Shown here in pieces: positions 25,009 through 32,752 of a stretch of 64,000 nt of DNA; position 1 is the stretch's first letter, and each line of letters starts with the position of its first letter. Origin of the DNA: Streptomyces sp. S465 (GTDB lineage: Bacteria; Actinomycetota; Actinomycetes; Streptomycetales; Streptomycetaceae); assembly GCF_026898115.1 (NCBI RefSeq), contig NZ_CP114036.1, positions 4,954,001-5,018,000 of the forward strand. Direction: 5' to 3'. The position numbers and the translations under genes were made by a program. A model generated the notes under the pieces. The model was not told where the DNA came from. It made no database searches and was given only the letters and a program-made list of their open reading frames with translations.

Positions 25009-26021
25009 CCCTCCTCCAACTCGCCGTCGGCGCCCTCACCCTGCTGACCAACGCCTTCTTCGTCGGCGCCGAATTCGCCCTGATCTCCGTGCGCCGCAGC
25101 CAGATCGAACCGCGCGCGCAGGCGGGCGAGAAGCGGGCGCGCGGTGTGCTGTGGGCGCTGGAGCACCTGTCCGCGCAGTTGGCCACGGCCCAGCTCGGCA
25201 TCACCATCTCCTCCCTCGTCCTCGGCGCGGTCGCCGAACCGGCCATCGCCCATCTGCTGGAGCCGGGCTTCGCCACCGTCCACGTCCCGGCCGCCCTGGT
25301 GCACCCGATCGCGTTCGTCCTCGCCCTCACGGCGGCCACGTATCTCCACATGCTCATCGGCGAGATGGTCCCCAAGAACATCGCCCTCGCCGCCCCCGAG
25401 CGCACCGCGCTCCTCCTCGGCCCGCCGCTGGTGGCCCTCACCCGCCTCCTGCGCCCCGTCGTCTTCGGCGTCAACGCCTTCGCCAACGCCGTGCTGCGGC
25501 TGCTGAAGGTCGAACCCAAGGACGAGGTCGAGTCGGTCTTCACCGACGCCGAACTCATCCGGCTGGTACGGGACTCCAGCGACGCCGGGCTGCTCGACAA
25601 GTCCGGCAGCGACCGGCTGCGCGACGCCCTGGAACTGGGCACCCGGCGGGTCGGCGACATCCTGGTCCCCCTCGACGAGATGGTCACCGTGGACCACCGC
25701 GTCACCCCCGACCAGCTCGAACGCACCGCGGCCGGCTCCGGCTACTCCCGCCTCCCGGTCACCGGCCCCGACGGCGCCGTCCTGGGCTACCTCCACATCA
25801 AGGACACCCTCGGCGCCACCGACCGGCACCGCCCGTTCCCCCGCACCGCCGTGCACACCATCCCCCGTGTCCGCGCCGACACCCCCCTGGACGACACCCT
25901 CACCACCATGCGCGCCACCGGTACCCACCTGGCCGCCGTGACGGCCGACACCGGCACGGTCCTCGGCTTCGTCACGATGACGGACGTCCTGGAAGAGCTC
26001 GTGGGCCCGGTCACGGAATGA
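25005..26021 (+). CDS. CNNM/CBS membrane protein lacking the CorC domain
   Basis: 338 aa. Same architecture start: VGAEFALISVRRSQIEPRA and GEMVPKNIALAAPER in the DUF21 domain (1-190), then a CBS pair (about 210-335) ending in GFVTMTDVLEELVGPVTE. The C-terminal CorC_HlyC domain of the upstream paralog is absent; the protein stops just after the CBS pair. Probably works as a hetero-partner of the longer protein. Confidence 0.92.
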   Translation: MTLLQLAVGALTLLTNAFFVGAEFALISVRRSQIEPRAQAGEKRARGVLWALEHLSAQLATAQLGITISSLVLGAVAEPAIAHLLEPGFATVHVPAALVHPIAFVLALTAATYLHMLIGEMVPKNIALAAPERTALLLGPPLVALTRLLRPVVFGVNAFANAVLRLLKVEPKDEVESVFTDAELIRLVRDSSDAGLLDKSGSDRLRDALELGTRRVGDILVPLDEMVTVDHRVTPDQLERTAAGSGYSRLPVTGPDGAVLGYLHIKDTLGATDRHRPFPRTAVHTIPRVRADTPLDDTLTTMRATGTHLAAVTADTGTVLGFVTMTDVLEELVGPVTE

Positions 26022-26093
26022 AGGCCGACGGCATGAGCGGCGACGGCTTGAACGGCGACCGCGTGAACGGCGAGAGCATGAACGCCCACGGCC

Positions 26094-28382
26094 TCACGGG
26101 GCGCCGCGGTCCGGGCGTACGGAGAACGCGGTGTCCCCGGCCGTCGCCACGATCGCGTCCTTGACCAGCATCACCTTCGGTTCGGTCCCCTGCGCCGACG
26201 TCCCGGGGTTGTCCAGCGCGGCCGTGTGCCACGCCTCCGTGCCGTCGTCCGCGTTCAGCGCCAGCAGGCGGCCGAAGCGGTTGGAGAAGTACAGCCGCCC
26301 GTACCGCCGGGACAACACCGGCGCGGACAGGCTCTCCGTGTCCGTCGCCCGCCGCCACAGCTCCCGGCCGCTGTCCGCCGACACCGCGGTGACCGTGCCG
26401 CTGGCCCGGACGAAGTAGACGACCCCGTTCAGCAGGGTGGGCGTGCCGCGCACCGCACGCCGCAGCGCGATCCGCGTCGTCTCGCCGGTGCCCGGATCGA
26501 CCCGGACCAGGGCCGTGTACGGGCGCTCGTACCCCGAGTCGTACACGTCCTTCGCGGTCTCCGGCACCAGGAACAGCGGTGTGCCCTGGACGGTGCCGAG
26601 GGTCAGCGTCTTCCGCGGCAGGGTGGTGTGTGCGCGCTGGGTGCCGTCGGAGGGGTCGAGCCGCAGCAGGTCGTACGGGCCCTCGGCGGCCAGGCCATGG
26701 GCGTTCAGGGGCGAGCACATGACGTACGGCGCGTCGGCCGGCACCGTCGGCTCGCAGAACTTCCCGTAGCGCCCCGGCGACTGCCACAGCCGCGTACCGG
26801 ACGTCCCGTAGGCGATGATCTGCCCGCCATCCGGCGACACCGTCAGCACCCCGCCGCGGAACAGGCGTACCGACGCCGAGCCGCTGACCCTGCGCTCCCA
26901 CCGCCGGCGCTTGGTGCCGGCGTCCAAGGCCACCACCCACCGCGAACCGTCCATCGACACGCGGTAGGCGTAGACGGTCCCGTCCCGCACCCCGATCGGC
27001 CGTGCCGACTGGGGACGGGTGCCCCACCGCCACTGGACGCGACCGGTGGCGGCGTCGACCTTGGCCACCGTGAAACCGTGCCCGGCGCAGTACAGGGCCC
27101 GGCCGCCGTCCGAAACGCATCCGGATTCGTTGTAGTCGAGGGGCGGCCCCTCGGTCCCGACCCGCAGATTCGTCCGCCACGGCCGCCAGTCCGCGGGGAG
27201 TGACGCGGTCGGCAGGGAGGAGGCGGTGGACGCGTCGCCCGACGACTTCGTCGTGATGTCCGGGGCGAAGACCGCCGCCGCCACCATCAGCCCGGTGACG
27301 GTCAGGGCCACACCGGCGGTGGTGACGACGAGCCGCCGCCGGGCTCCCCGCCCCGGCAGGGTCCGCTTCGGGGCGACGTCGGGTGCGGGGGAGGCGGCAG
27401 GGCGTTCATCGGCAGCCGCTCCGGGAGCGCCGGTTGCGCGGGGGCCCGTGGCCGTTCCGGCGTCCGTGGCGGATGCGCCCGTGCCCGTGCCCGTACCCGT
27501 TGCGGCGCCCTTGGCCGTTCCGGCGTCCGGCTCCGCCACGCCGTGGCCGTCGCTCACCGGCTCCGCCGCCGGGAAATCGGGCAGCGCGCGCAGCATGCGG
27601 TGCAGCTCGTCCAGATCCGGCCGGGCGTCCGGCTCCTTGGCCAGACAGCGTTCGGCGATGTCCCGCAGCGGTTCCGGGACCCCCTCCAGCGTCGGATGCT
27701 CGTACATCACCTGGTAGCCCGACAGATAAGGGCTGTCGGACTCGAACGGACTGCTCCCCCTCGCCGCGTACACCAGCAGCGACCCCAGCGAGAACACGTC
27801 CGATGCCGCCGTGACGCCACGCGGACTGCGCAGTTGCTCCGGCGACATGAAGGGCGGGGTGCCGAGCACGCGCCCGATGGTGACGGTGAGCGTCTGGCTG
27901 TCGACGGCGCGGGAGATGCCGAAGTCGATGACGCGCGGCCCGTCCTCGGCCATCAGGATGTTGGCCGGCTTCAGGTCCCGGTGCACCACTCCGGCCCGGT
28001 GGATGTCGCGCAGCGCCTCGGCCAGTCCGAGCCCGAGCGTCCGCAGCTCCCGCCCGTTCAAGGGGCCGTTCTTCCGTACGACCTCGGACAGCGTGCGGCC
28101 CGGCACGTACAGCGTGGCCATCCACGGGCGGTCGGCCTCCGGATCGGCGTCCACCACGGGGGCGGTGAACGCCCCGCTCACCCGGCGCGCCGCCGCGACC
28201 TCCTGGCGGAAGCGGGTCCGGAACTCCTCGTCCTGCGCGTACTGCTCGTGGACCAGCTTGAGCGCGACCTGCCGCCCCGAGGCCGAACGCCCCAGATAGA
28301 CGACGCCCATGCCGCCCGCCCCGAGCCGGTCGACCAGGGCGTAGCCGCCTATGGATTCCGGATCTCCGCTGGCCAGCGGCAT
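26094..28382 (-). CDS. Ser/Thr protein kinase with extracellular PQQ-type beta-propeller
   Basis: 762 aa from the ATG at 28382 (purine-rich GGGAGAGGGG upstream). Pkn2-like kinase about 1-270: LGAGGMGVVY, ALKLV, HRDLKPANI, DFGIS, GTPPFMSPEQ. An Ala/Gly/Thr linker and one membrane helix (about 340-365, VVTTAGVALTVTGLMVAAAVF) precede a C-terminal PQQ-like propeller (about 390-760) with repeated DAGTKRRRWER, DSGRELWRR and DDGTEAWH blades. Probably senses an extracellular ligand. It converges on the CNNM operon; a short imperfect repeat fills the 72-bp gap. Confidence 0.93.
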   Translation of the reverse strand: MPLASGDPESIGGYALVDRLGAGGMGVVYLGRSASGRQVALKLVHEQYAQDEEFRTRFRQEVAAARRVSGAFTAPVVDADPEADRPWMATLYVPGRTLSEVVRKNGPLNGRELRTLGLGLAEALRDIHRAGVVHRDLKPANILMAEDGPRVIDFGISRAVDSQTLTVTIGRVLGTPPFMSPEQLRSPRGVTAASDVFSLGSLLVYAARGSSPFESDSPYLSGYQVMYEHPTLEGVPEPLRDIAERCLAKEPDARPDLDELHRMLRALPDFPAAEPVSDGHGVAEPDAGTAKGAATGTGTGTGASATDAGTATGPRATGAPGAAADERPAASPAPDVAPKRTLPGRGARRRLVVTTAGVALTVTGLMVAAAVFAPDITTKSSGDASTASSLPTASLPADWRPWRTNLRVGTEGPPLDYNESGCVSDGGRALYCAGHGFTVAKVDAATGRVQWRWGTRPQSARPIGVRDGTVYAYRVSMDGSRWVVALDAGTKRRRWERRVSGSASVRLFRGGVLTVSPDGGQIIAYGTSGTRLWQSPGRYGKFCEPTVPADAPYVMCSPLNAHGLAAEGPYDLLRLDPSDGTQRAHTTLPRKTLTLGTVQGTPLFLVPETAKDVYDSGYERPYTALVRVDPGTGETTRIALRRAVRGTPTLLNGVVYFVRASGTVTAVSADSGRELWRRATDTESLSAPVLSRRYGRLYFSNRFGRLLALNADDGTEAWHTAALDNPGTSAQGTEPKVMLVKDAIVATAGDTAFSVRPDRGAP

Positions 28383-28635
28383 TGCCGATCCCCTCTCCCA
28401 CGCCGTTGCCGCGTCTGGAACGGCCGTACCGGAGCCTAGATTAGGTCGGCGGGGGAGCCGGCGGACCATGCGGCCCGCGCCGTGGCGGAACGGTGACGTA
28501 TGCCGTGGCGTTAGTGCCGTGTTAGCGGAACGGTGCCGGGGCGGCAGTATCACGCCAGCGGATCACGGCAGGCTCATAGCCGTACCGAGAGTCCGGTGAG
28601 CACACCGGCCGACCGCCGACCGAGGGAATCCCGCC

Positions 28636-29400
28636 ATGCACGTCACCGCTTACCGCCGCGGGCGCACCGTCCGTACGATCGCCGCCTCGATGCTGGCCGT
28701 CGCCGCGCTGAGCCTGACCGCGGCGTGCGGCGGGGACGGGGGCTCCGGCACCGCGGGCAGCGCGGGCAAGGCGGAAACGTCGGCGTCGGCCAAGGCCGCG
28801 TCCTCGGGCGGCCAGGACGCGGGCACCGAGCGGGGCACGGACACCAAGGACGGCCGGAGCACCGAGCAGGGCACGGACCTGGGCGCCAACAAGGGCACTG
28901 GCGGGGCCGGGGGCGAGGAGGACACCACGGGCGTCAAGGACGCCGAGACGCGGGACCAGAACCCCACCGGTGGCTCTCGGACCGACCCGATCGGCGACTG
29001 CGACATCACCAAGACGCCCCTCTCCCTCCAGGAGGTCAAGAGCCCCGTCAACCACCTGCTGCTCAAGGCGACCAACGGGGCCGGTGCGGCCTGCAAGCTC
29101 GTCGGCTACCCCAGCCTGAAGTTCGGCGCCGACGCGCAGGCCGCCACCCCGGCGTACGAGGACAGCAAGCCGCAGTCGGTCGTCGTCCTCGCCCCGGGCG
29201 AGAGCGCGTACGCGGGCCTCACCACCTCCGCGGCGGACGGCTCGGGCGCGGAGGGCGGCAAGGCCGACTCGCTCGATGTGTTCATCGACGGGAACGAGAA
29301 CCCCACCAACGTCGAACTGCCCGGCGGCTCGGTCTTCGTCGACAGCGACGCTCAGGTCACGTACTGGCAGGCGGATGTGCAGGACGCCCTGTCCTGGTGA
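28636..29400 (+). CDS. DUF4232 lipoprotein
   Basis: 254 aa. Signal peptide with lipobox LTAAC (Cys about 31), a long Gly/Thr/Asp/Glu linker (32-115), then DUF4232 (about 118-250) with CDITKTPLSLQEVKS, AACKLVGYPSLKF and VVVLAPGESAYAGL. DUF4232 is an Ig-like extracellular fold of unknown function. A second DUF4232 lipoprotein is at 47051. Confidence 0.9.
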   Translation: MHVTAYRRGRTVRTIAASMLAVAALSLTAACGGDGGSGTAGSAGKAETSASAKAASSGGQDAGTERGTDTKDGRSTEQGTDLGANKGTGGAGGEEDTTGVKDAETRDQNPTGGSRTDPIGDCDITKTPLSLQEVKSPVNHLLLKATNGAGAACKLVGYPSLKFGADAQAATPAYEDSKPQSVVVLAPGESAYAGLTTSAADGSGAEGGKADSLDVFIDGNENPTNVELPGGSVFVDSDAQVTYWQADVQDALSW

Positions 29401-29538
29401 GGCGTCCCTGTATATGAACACTGTCTTGCATACGGGACAGCCCCCCTGGAGGATGAAGCGGCGCCGCCGACGCGGCGCACAGTGGCGCACACCAGCGCGC
29501 ACCCGCACACAGAGCACAGGCACAGGGGTGGGGAACGG

Positions 29539-30297
29539 ATGGGGATCGGCTCCGCGGCGCTGCTGGTGTCGGCCGGAGTGGCCTCCGGGCTCGCCGGTTC
29601 GATCGCCGGGCTGGCCTCGTTGTTCAGCTATCCGGCGCTGCTCGCGGTCGGCCTGTCGCCGGTGGCGGCCAATGTGACCAACACGGTGGCGCTGTTCTCC
29701 AACACCGTCGGCACCGCGGCCGGGTCCCGCGCCGAGCTCCGCGGTCAGCGCGACCGGCTCCTCCGGCTGGGCGTCATCGCGGCGCTGGGCGGCGCGGTCG
29801 GGGCCGCCCTGCTGCTGGGAACCCCGTCCTCGGCCTTCGAAGCCGTCGTACCGTGGCTGATCGCCCTCGGCTCGGTGCTGATCCTGGTCCGCGATCCGCT
29901 CCGCCGGCTCATGGCCTCCCGCTCACACCCCGTCACCGACACCGCCCGGCCCACCGTCCCGCTGGCCTGCGCGGTCCTGCTGGTCGGCCTGTACGGCGGC
30001 TACTTCGGCGCGGCCTCGGGCGTCCTGATGCTGGCGGTGCTCTCGCTGTCCGCCGCCGAACCCCTCCCGGTCACCAACGCCGTCAAGAACATCGCCACCG
30101 GCGCGGCCAATCTGACGGCATCGGTCGCCTATGTCGTCGTCGCGCCGGTGAACTGGGCCGCCGCCGTCTCCCTCGGCCTCGGCGCCCTCCTCGGCAGCCG
30201 GCTCGGCCCCCTGATCGTCCGCCGCCTGCCCGAAACCCCGCTGCGGATCGCCATCGCCCTCGGCGGCTTCGGCCTGGCCATCTCCCTCTGGCTCTAG
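29539..30297 (+). CDS. TauE/SafE-family permease
   Basis: 252 aa from the ATG at 29539 (GGGG upstream). About eight hydrophobic helices in two similar halves: GIGSAALLVSAGVASGLAGS, LSPVAANVTNTVALFSNTVG, and in the second half GLYGGYFGAASGVLMLAVL and LPVTNAVKNIATGAANL. The duplicated motif is diagnostic of TauE/SafE sulfite or organosulfonate exporters. Substrate unknown. A 41-bp gap leads to the VWA gene. Confidence 0.92.
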   Translation: MGIGSAALLVSAGVASGLAGSIAGLASLFSYPALLAVGLSPVAANVTNTVALFSNTVGTAAGSRAELRGQRDRLLRLGVIAALGGAVGAALLLGTPSSAFEAVVPWLIALGSVLILVRDPLRRLMASRSHPVTDTARPTVPLACAVLLVGLYGGYFGAASGVLMLAVLSLSAAEPLPVTNAVKNIATGAANLTASVAYVVVAPVNWAAAVSLGLGALLGSRLGPLIVRRLPETPLRIAIALGGFGLAISLWL

Positions 30298-30337
30298 ATG
30301 TGCTCCGGCCCGCTCGGTTGGAGGACAATCACTGCGC

Positions 30338-31120
30338 ATGGCCATCGACTACCGCAAGCGCCCCGCGACCCCTCGGATCGACTACCGCAAGCCGGCCAAG
30401 GCGCCCGCCCCCGCGATCAGCCTGGAGAAGGTCAGCACCACGGCTCCCGCGCTGGTCAGCCTCTACAAGACGGCCGCCGTCTCCTTGGCCAAGCACCAGG
30501 TCGGCGGGCAACGAGCCGCCGTGTACCTGGTCCTGGACCGCTCCGGGAGTATGCGCCGGTACTACCGTGACGGCACCGTGCAGCACCTGGCCGAGCAGAC
30601 TCTCGCCCTCGCCGCCCACTTCGACGACGACGGGGTGGTGCCGGTCGTCTTCTTCTCCACCGACATCGACGGAACCGCCGAGCTCGGCCTCGACGCCTAC
30701 CGGGACCGGATCGGCCCCTTGCACGACTCGATGGGACACATGGGCCGCACCAACTACCACGTGGCCATGCAGGCCGTCATCGACCACTACGCGTCCTGCG
30801 GCTCGCAGGACCCGGCGTTCGTGGTCTTCCAGACCGACGGTTCCCCCACCTCCAAGGCGGCTGCGGAACATGTGCTGTGCACGGCCGCGAAGTTGCCCAT
30901 CTTCTGGCAGTTCGTCGGGTTCGGCGACGATGAGTTCCGCTTTCTGCGCAGGCTCGACGACCTGCCGGTGCCGGACCGACGCCTGATCGACAACGCCGGG
31001 TTCTTCGCCGCCGGGCGGTCACCGAAGACCCTGTCCGACGCGGACCTCTACGACCAGCTGCTCCACGAATTCCCCCAGTGGCTGACCGCCGCTCGCGCCG
31101 CGGGCATCGTGAAGAGCTGA
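30338..31120 (+). CDS. VWA-domain protein (TerF/TerY-like)
   Basis: 260 aa. The N-terminal 50 residues contain a duplicated IDYRKRPATPRIDYRKPAK motif. A vWA domain follows (about 62-235) with MIDAS DRSGSM, then VVPVVFFSTDIDG and FQTDGSPTS. This resembles tellurite-resistance-associated cytosolic VWA proteins that bind metals and act in stress assemblies. No ter partners are in the window. GGAGG lies about 12 nt before the ATG. Confidence 0.9.
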   Translation: MAIDYRKRPATPRIDYRKPAKAPAPAISLEKVSTTAPALVSLYKTAAVSLAKHQVGGQRAAVYLVLDRSGSMRRYYRDGTVQHLAEQTLALAAHFDDDGVVPVVFFSTDIDGTAELGLDAYRDRIGPLHDSMGHMGRTNYHVAMQAVIDHYASCGSQDPAFVVFQTDGSPTSKAAAEHVLCTAAKLPIFWQFVGFGDDEFRFLRRLDDLPVPDRRLIDNAGFFAAGRSPKTLSDADLYDQLLHEFPQWLTAARAAGIVKS

Positions 31121-31238
31121 GCCCGGGACATTACCTGCCACGTCATCGCGCTGAGCCGCCACCTCGGACAGCATGGTGATCGCTTCGCTGTGCTGCCCGT
31201 AAGCGCGAGGCTTCCTGCTTCCGATCGGAGGGATCACC

Positions 31239-31679
31239 ATGTCCTTGGCCGCACCCGCGACGACCCGCACCTTGGTGGCGGAGCTGCTGCGCCGCATCGG
31301 TGAGGGCGACCCCGAGCGCATCGCCGAGCGGTACGCGGAGCGCGTCGCCTGGAAGCTGGACTGGCCGAAGGCCGAGCACGGCCGCGCCGCCACCCCGTGG
31401 ATCCGCCACCGGTCCACCCGCGCGGACGTGGCCGCCCACTTCCGGGAGCTGGCCCGCCACCATGTGCCCGAGCAGGCGGCCACCGAGGTCGAGCGCGTCC
31501 TGGTCGACGGCGACGACGCGGTCGTGCTGGGCGAGATCCGCCAGACCGCCCGGTCCACCGGACGCGCCTATCGTGCGCGGTTCGCCCTGCACCTGACGTT
31601 CGCGAACGGTCTCGTCACCCGGCACCACGTGTACGAGGACAGCCTCGCCGTCGCCCAGGCATGCGCCCCGGAGGCATGA
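31239..31679 (+). CDS. SnoaL/NTF2-like protein
   Basis: 146 aa. A single NTF2-like fold: VAELLRRIGEGDPERIAERY, the central VDGDDAVVLGEIRQTARSTG and the terminal LTFANGLVTRHHVYEDSLAV. GGAGGGATCACC precedes the ATG. Probably a small-ligand-binding or isomerase-type protein; no specific substrate. Convergent with the NUDIX gene. Confidence 0.87.
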   Translation: MSLAAPATTRTLVAELLRRIGEGDPERIAERYAERVAWKLDWPKAEHGRAATPWIRHRSTRADVAAHFRELARHHVPEQAATEVERVLVDGDDAVVLGEIRQTARSTGRAYRARFALHLTFANGLVTRHHVYEDSLAVAQACAPEA

Positions 31680-31746
31680 CCCGGGACCACCCAGGGCCAC
31701 CTGGGACCACCTGGGACCATCCAGGCCCCGGGATCACCCGGGACCA
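31680..31746. repeat. CCTGG/CCAGG short tandem repeat, array 3
   Basis: Imperfect 9-11 bp units around GGGACCACCT and CCAGG fill the 80-bp gap between two convergent genes. It is related to the arrays at 21854 and 23582. Confidence 0.7.
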
Positions 31747-31759
31747 GGACTGCCGAGGG

Positions 31760-32320
31760 TCAGCGCACGAGCAGGGGCTCCACCCGGGACAGGGTGTCCA
31801 GGATGTTGGCCTCGGTGATCGCCATCCGCGCCTCGTCGGGCGTCAGCCAGCGCAGCGGCGCGTCCGGGTTCTCCGGCCGTACCGCCTCGGGGACGCTGGT
31901 GGCCAGCACGAAACGGATGTCGGCGTGTTCATGCGCCGGCTCCCGGCTGTTCGCGGGGACCGGCACGATCACCAGGTGCCGTACCTCCGCGTCCGGCCAC
32001 GGCGCCAGGTCGGGCAGCCCCGTCTCCTCCCGCCCCTCCCGCAGGGCGATGGCCAGCGGATCGTGCTCTCCCGGGTCGGCATGTCCGCCGACCAGCAGCC
32101 ACGCCTGATGACGCTGGTGCCAACGCAACAGCACACGGCCGCTGTCGGGGTGCACGATCAGTGCGGAGGCGGTGATGTGGAGGGGGCTCGACCGGTGCCA
32201 GGGGGTACCGGGCTCACCCTCCATGAGGGCGCGCACCCGCTTCACAGCGACGCATTCCGCGGTGGTCTTCGGCCGGTAGCCCGTAAGGACATTGACGGCT
32301 GCATGATCGGCTGTGGCCAT
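31760..32320 (-). CDS. NUDIX hydrolase
   Basis: 186 aa from the ATG at 32320. The Nudix box fits the G-x5-E-x7-RE-x2-EE-x-G consensus exactly at about residues 79-101, with REGREETG visible. Preceding VLLRWHQRHQAWLLVGG is typical of ADP-ribose/NTP pyrophosphatase-like members. The substrate is not predictable. Confidence 0.92.
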   Translation of the reverse strand: MATADHAAVNVLTGYRPKTTAECVAVKRVRALMEGEPGTPWHRSSPLHITASALIVHPDSGRVLLRWHQRHQAWLLVGGHADPGEHDPLAIALREGREETGLPDLAPWPDAEVRHLVIVPVPANSREPAHEHADIRFVLATSVPEAVRPENPDAPLRWLTPDEARMAITEANILDTLSRVEPLLVR

Positions 32321-32374
32321 GCGCCGGATCCTAACGACGCGGCCGCCACCGCGGCGCGGGGTTTTCGGCAACGG

Positions 32375-32401
32375 CAAGGCCCAGGTCGGTGACCTGGGCC
32401 T
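32375..32401. terminator. Hairpin related to the tRNA-Gly terminator
   Basis: AGGCCCAGGTC and GACCTGGGCCT arms with a 3-nt loop. It differs by one base from the tRNA-Gly terminator at 51744-51770. There is no tRNA next to this copy. It may end transcription of the small gene at 32450-32602. Confidence 0.5.
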
Positions 32402-32449
32402 GATGCTCGTGGCGGATCAGCGATCCTGGTCCGCTGGGGCGGACGCCCG

Positions 32450-32602
32450 TCAGGTAGCGGGTGCGGCGGCTTGGGTGCCGCCTCCGGCGCCAGAATTCCC
32501 TGACGGGATGTACAAGGTCGGCATGCAGGCGAAGGCGACGAAAGCGCCTACAAGAAACGTTCCTGCCACGAGCAAGCCGATACGGCGCTTAATGCTGTGC
32601 AC
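32450..32602 (-). CDS. Small predicted membrane or secreted peptide
   Basis: 50 aa from a GTG at 32602 with GAGG 5 nt upstream. Basic start (HSIKRR), a hydrophobic helix (GLLVAGTFLVGAFVAFACM, with a possible lipobox-like Cys) and a Gly/Ala/Ser tail. Not recognised. It lies between the NUDIX gene and the 3' end of the SARP gene, in DNA of lower GC than its surroundings. Confidence 0.45.
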   Translation of the reverse strand: MHSIKRRIGLLVAGTFLVGAFVAFACMPTLYIPSGNSGAGGGTQAAAPAT

Positions 32603-32752
32603 TGGTCCTCGCGAATGTGCTGGTGGTGGCGCAAGTGAAGATCGAACAGCGCTGAGGCTAGCGTTCTTGATGACCACAGGCAAACGCGAAATCGATAGAC
32701 AGATGTGCGAGTCACTTGATGTGTACAGGCCGCCAAGCGATTCGATAATAAG

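Noticed and set aside
28351-28599. 82-codon plus-strand frame in front of the DUF4232 gene
   Set aside because: It overlaps the kinase start and promoter region, has no ribosome site and no recognisable features.
29409-29445. CTGTC/GACAG inverted repeat before the TauE/SafE gene as an operator
   Set aside because: Arms are only 5 bp with a 10-bp spacer; expected often by chance.
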